Source: Candidatus Roizmanbacteria bacterium RIFCSPHIGHO2_02_FULL_43_11 (GTDB lineage Bacteria > Patescibacteriota > Microgenomatia > UBA1406 > HO2-37-13b). From it: a stretch of 16,163 bases of DNA. This document shows, in pieces, positions 13,986-16,163 of the stretch (the stretch's first letter is position 1; every line of letters begins with the position of its first letter). Made by a program: the position numbers and the translations under genes. The stretch spans positions 19,970-36,132 of the forward strand of contig MFZT01000033.1 of assembly GCA_001789515.1 (NCBI GenBank), in the 5' to 3' direction. The notes beneath the pieces are model-generated. The model ran no database searches. It saw only the letters and a list, made by a program, of their open reading frames with translations, and was not told the DNA's origin.

Positions 13986-14672
13986 ATGCTGACAATCTAT
14001 TGTGGAAATAACACCGCTGAATCACGCAAACTTTTTGCACAGGAACGAAGAAAGTGTGAAACTTCTGGCATACGCCCGATTGACCTTCCTGATATGAATG
14101 TAAGCATACTGCAGCAGGCGCTGAACCAGGCCACATTTGCTTCACTGTTTCAAGATAGCAGTGCTCTTTTTCTGGAGAATTGTATTGGAAATAAGGCAAT
14201 TCGTAGTGTTATCCAGGAGCATATACAGCAAACATCACTGGGCATATTTATATGGGAAGATGGGATGGCGGATAGAGATGCTAAAAAATACTTTCCCTTA
14301 GCTTCAATACGTGCATGCATGCTTCCGATGACAATTTGGAAGTTTCTTGACAGTATTTATCCGAGCAACGTGGCTCAGGTGCTTCGCATACACAACGAAT
14401 TGCAGGGCACGGTTGAAGGAGCGTTCATCATGCATATGGTAATAGGAAGGATTAAGGAACTCATATTAGTTTTGCACGCACTTCCGGGAAAAAGTAACCG
14501 TGCACCGTGGCAAGAGAGCAAACTCAAGAGTCAGGCAAAACGTTGGAAGGAAGGCCATCTGATGCAATTTCACAAAAAATTGGGGGAGATTGCTTTTGGT
14601 GTCAAGACTGGCGATATTCCCTATAGTACCTCTCAAGCGCTTGATATTCTTTTCTGTTTTTATCTACAATGA
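13986..14672 (+). CDS. DNA polymerase III delta-like (HolA-like) protein, short form
   Basis: 228 residues. The N terminus MLTIYCGNNTAESRKLF and the block LGIFIWEDGMADRDAKKYFP resemble the delta-subunit pattern, in which a helicase-like domain is followed by 'E..D.R...K.L'. The C-terminal block QAKRWKEGHLMQFHKKLGEIAFGVKTGDIPYSTSQALDIL fits the delta C-terminal helical domain (typically 'K.G.....ALE.L'). Delta loads the sliding clamp with the clamp loader. At 228 residues it is well below the usual 320-340, so part of the N-terminal module is missing. It is probably cotranscribed with the phosphohexomutase 15 nt downstream. It could instead be an unrelated helical protein. Confidence 0.5.
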   Translation: MLTIYCGNNTAESRKLFAQERRKCETSGIRPIDLPDMNVSILQQALNQATFASLFQDSSALFLENCIGNKAIRSVIQEHIQQTSLGIFIWEDGMADRDAKKYFPLASIRACMLPMTIWKFLDSIYPSNVAQVLRIHNELQGTVEGAFIMHMVIGRIKELILVLHALPGKSNRAPWQESKLKSQAKRWKEGHLMQFHKKLGEIAFGVKTGDIPYSTSQALDILFCFYLQ

Positions 14673-14687
14673 CAATCAGCTGTATAT

Positions 14688-16106
14688 ATGAATACTCTTC
14701 CTGACCATATTTTTCGTGGGTATGACATCCGAGGTGTTGTGGACAAGGACCTTGATGAGGAAAATGTATATATCCTCGGACAGGCATATGCCACATGGCT
14801 CCTCAACAGGCGCATCTATGATTGTGTTGTGGGCTATGATTGTCGGCTTTCAAGCCCGGGGTATTACCAAGCTATGACATATGCACTCATGCAAGCGGGT
14901 ATTACGGTATATGATATCGGGCTCACCCTGTCTCAGATTGCTTATTTTGCACAATATCTGTTTCGCACTCGTGGTATGGTAATGATTACAGCATCACATA
15001 ATCCAAAGGAATATAACGGCTTCAAATTAGGGTCTGGATTCTCTGAAACCATGCTGACAAAAGACATTCAGGATTTAAAAAGTATTGCTCAGAGCCAGAA
15101 ATTTCACACAGCCGCTAAGAAGGGGAATCATGTTATAAAGGATGTCTTTGAGGATTATCTCAATGATCTTAAGCGTCATATATTGCTAGAATCTATTGCT
15201 CCGATGCGTGTTGTTATTGATTCGTGTGCTGCAACAACAGGGGTATTTCTTCCCCGTATCCTAAGGGCGTATGGGTGTGATGTGATTGAACAAAATATTC
15301 AGCCTGATGGCAACTTCCCTGTAGGTACTCCAGATCCTACTGAAGCATCCGTTCAAACAAGACTGGCCGATAGAGTTAAAGCAGAGAAAGCTGACATCGG
15401 TTTTTCATATGATGCTGATGGGGATCGGATCGGTGTTGTTGATGAGGAAGGAAACCTGATCTGGAATGATACACTATGTTCATTATATGCTCAGGATATA
15501 CTTGAATCACTGCCTGGGTCAAAGATTGTTTTTAATACGCTTTGCTCAAAGCAAGTTGATGAGGTTATTAGATTATCAGGTGGTGAGGCAATTATGTGGA
15601 TGACAGGACATTCATTTATTAAGTCCAAGGTGAGGGAGACAGGAGCTCCATTTGGAGGTGAGCTGAGCGGACACTTTTATTTTGTTGACAATTTTTATGG
15701 TCACGATGACGGTGCCGTATCAACACTTAGGCTTCTTGCATATCTTACCAGAGCTAAGCAGTCACTAAGAAATGCTGTTAGGTCACTGCCGCAATACATT
15801 TCAAGTCCAGAAATTAAAGTTGGCTGTCCTGACGGGCTTAAGCTCCAAGTTGTTCAGCAACTTACCCAACAAGTCAAAGCTGCATTTCCTCATGCAGAAT
15901 ATGTAGAAATTGACGGGATTCGAGTTGATACTGAAAGTGCAATGCTTGTTATACGTGCTTCCCAGAATGGTCCATACCTTACCGTGAAATTTGAAGCGAA
16001 AGCAGATGAGGAGTATCATACCATTAAAACAATGATCAGCAACATGCTGCACAAAAATAGGGATATTGATTTCCAGTACGGTGTTAACCTTGAGTCACTT
16101 TTATGA
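14688..16106 (+). CDS. Phosphomannomutase/phosphoglucomutase
   Basis: An alpha-D-phosphohexomutase of 472 residues that interconverts hexose 6- and 1-phosphates for nucleotide-sugar and envelope glycan synthesis. Four domain signatures appear in order: N-terminal FRGYDIRGVV, the phosphoserine loop TASHNPKEYNGFK (S103), the metal loop D242/D244/D246 (YDADGDRIG), the sugar loop GGELSGHFYF (323-332), and the C-terminal phosphate-binding loop. That last loop reads RASQNGPYL (423-431) where related enzymes usually have R.SNTEP-type residues, so the consensus Thr and Glu are replaced. Mannose or glucose specificity cannot be read. There is no Shine-Dalgarno sequence. The stop overlaps the next start (ATGA). 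Confidence 0.93.
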   Translation: MNTLPDHIFRGYDIRGVVDKDLDEENVYILGQAYATWLLNRRIYDCVVGYDCRLSSPGYYQAMTYALMQAGITVYDIGLTLSQIAYFAQYLFRTRGMVMITASHNPKEYNGFKLGSGFSETMLTKDIQDLKSIAQSQKFHTAAKKGNHVIKDVFEDYLNDLKRHILLESIAPMRVVIDSCAATTGVFLPRILRAYGCDVIEQNIQPDGNFPVGTPDPTEASVQTRLADRVKAEKADIGFSYDADGDRIGVVDEEGNLIWNDTLCSLYAQDILESLPGSKIVFNTLCSKQVDEVIRLSGGEAIMWMTGHSFIKSKVRETGAPFGGELSGHFYFVDNFYGHDDGAVSTLRLLAYLTRAKQSLRNAVRSLPQYISSPEIKVGCPDGLKLQVVQQLTQQVKAAFPHAEYVEIDGIRVDTESAMLVIRASQNGPYLTVKFEAKADEEYHTIKTMISNMLHKNRDIDFQYGVNLESLL

Positions 16107-16163
16107 GTCATTTCTACATTCATGCATCACAGCTGAGTCAACATGTAGGTAAGTCTGATCTTA
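16103..16163 (+). CDS. Start of an unidentified downstream gene (truncated by the window)
   Basis: ATG at 16103 overlaps the phosphohexomutase TGA (ATGA), a typical translational-coupling arrangement, and the frame stays open to the end. Only about 20 residues are visible, beginning MSHFYIHASQLSQHVGKS. This faintly resembles the N-terminal lead into an OB-fold of class II aminoacyl-tRNA synthetases, but it is too short to name. Confidence 0.5.
   Translation, partial: MSHFYIHASQLSQHVGKSDL

Overview
The window looks like a chromosomal segment of a Candidate Phyla Radiation (Patescibacteria) bacterium. This is inferred from a 23S rRNA gene carrying several self-splicing introns and no adjacent 16S or 5S gene, from divergent or shortened versions of housekeeping enzymes (CTP synthase, DNA polymerase III delta-like protein, phosphohexomutase), from compact gene spacing, and from an almost complete lack of Shine-Dalgarno motifs. 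TGA is used as a normal stop, so the lineages that read UGA as glycine are unlikely. The exact lineage cannot be read from this sequence.

Layout. 1-1223: the 3' end of dnaE (replicative polymerase alpha). 1243-6274: a stand-alone stable-RNA unit made of a strong sigma70-type promoter, a leader with a terminator-like hairpin, tRNA-Ala(UGC), and a 23S rRNA gene of about 4.5 kb enclosed in a long processing stalk. The 23S gene is inflated by a helix-25 intervening sequence of about 161 nt and by three group I introns. The introns lie within about 93 nt of exon in the peptidyl-transferase region, and two of them are separated by an exon of only 22 nt. The middle intron encodes a LAGLIDADG homing endonuclease whose two ends are built from the intron's own conserved core.

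6440-11368: housekeeping genes in one direction: topA, pyrG, rplS and the yraN-type gene. 11423-11496: tRNA-Glu(UUC). 11740-12427: a VapBC-type toxin-antitoxin pair with a palindromic operator-like promoter. 12541-13940 (minus strand): two unrecognised membrane-anchored proteins, one cysteine-rich with a glycine-rich tail. 13986-16106: a short HolA-like protein and a phosphomannomutase/phosphoglucomutase, followed by an ATGA-overlapping gene that runs off the window.

Functionally, most of the window serves replication, topology, nucleotide supply and translation (dnaE, holA-like, topA, pyrG, 23S, tRNAs, L19). Two features run through it. The 23S RNA must undergo three splicing events, and probably one fragmentation, to mature. 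Most promoters that can be recognised place the predicted +1 within 0-3 nt of the ATG, implying widespread leaderless mRNAs.
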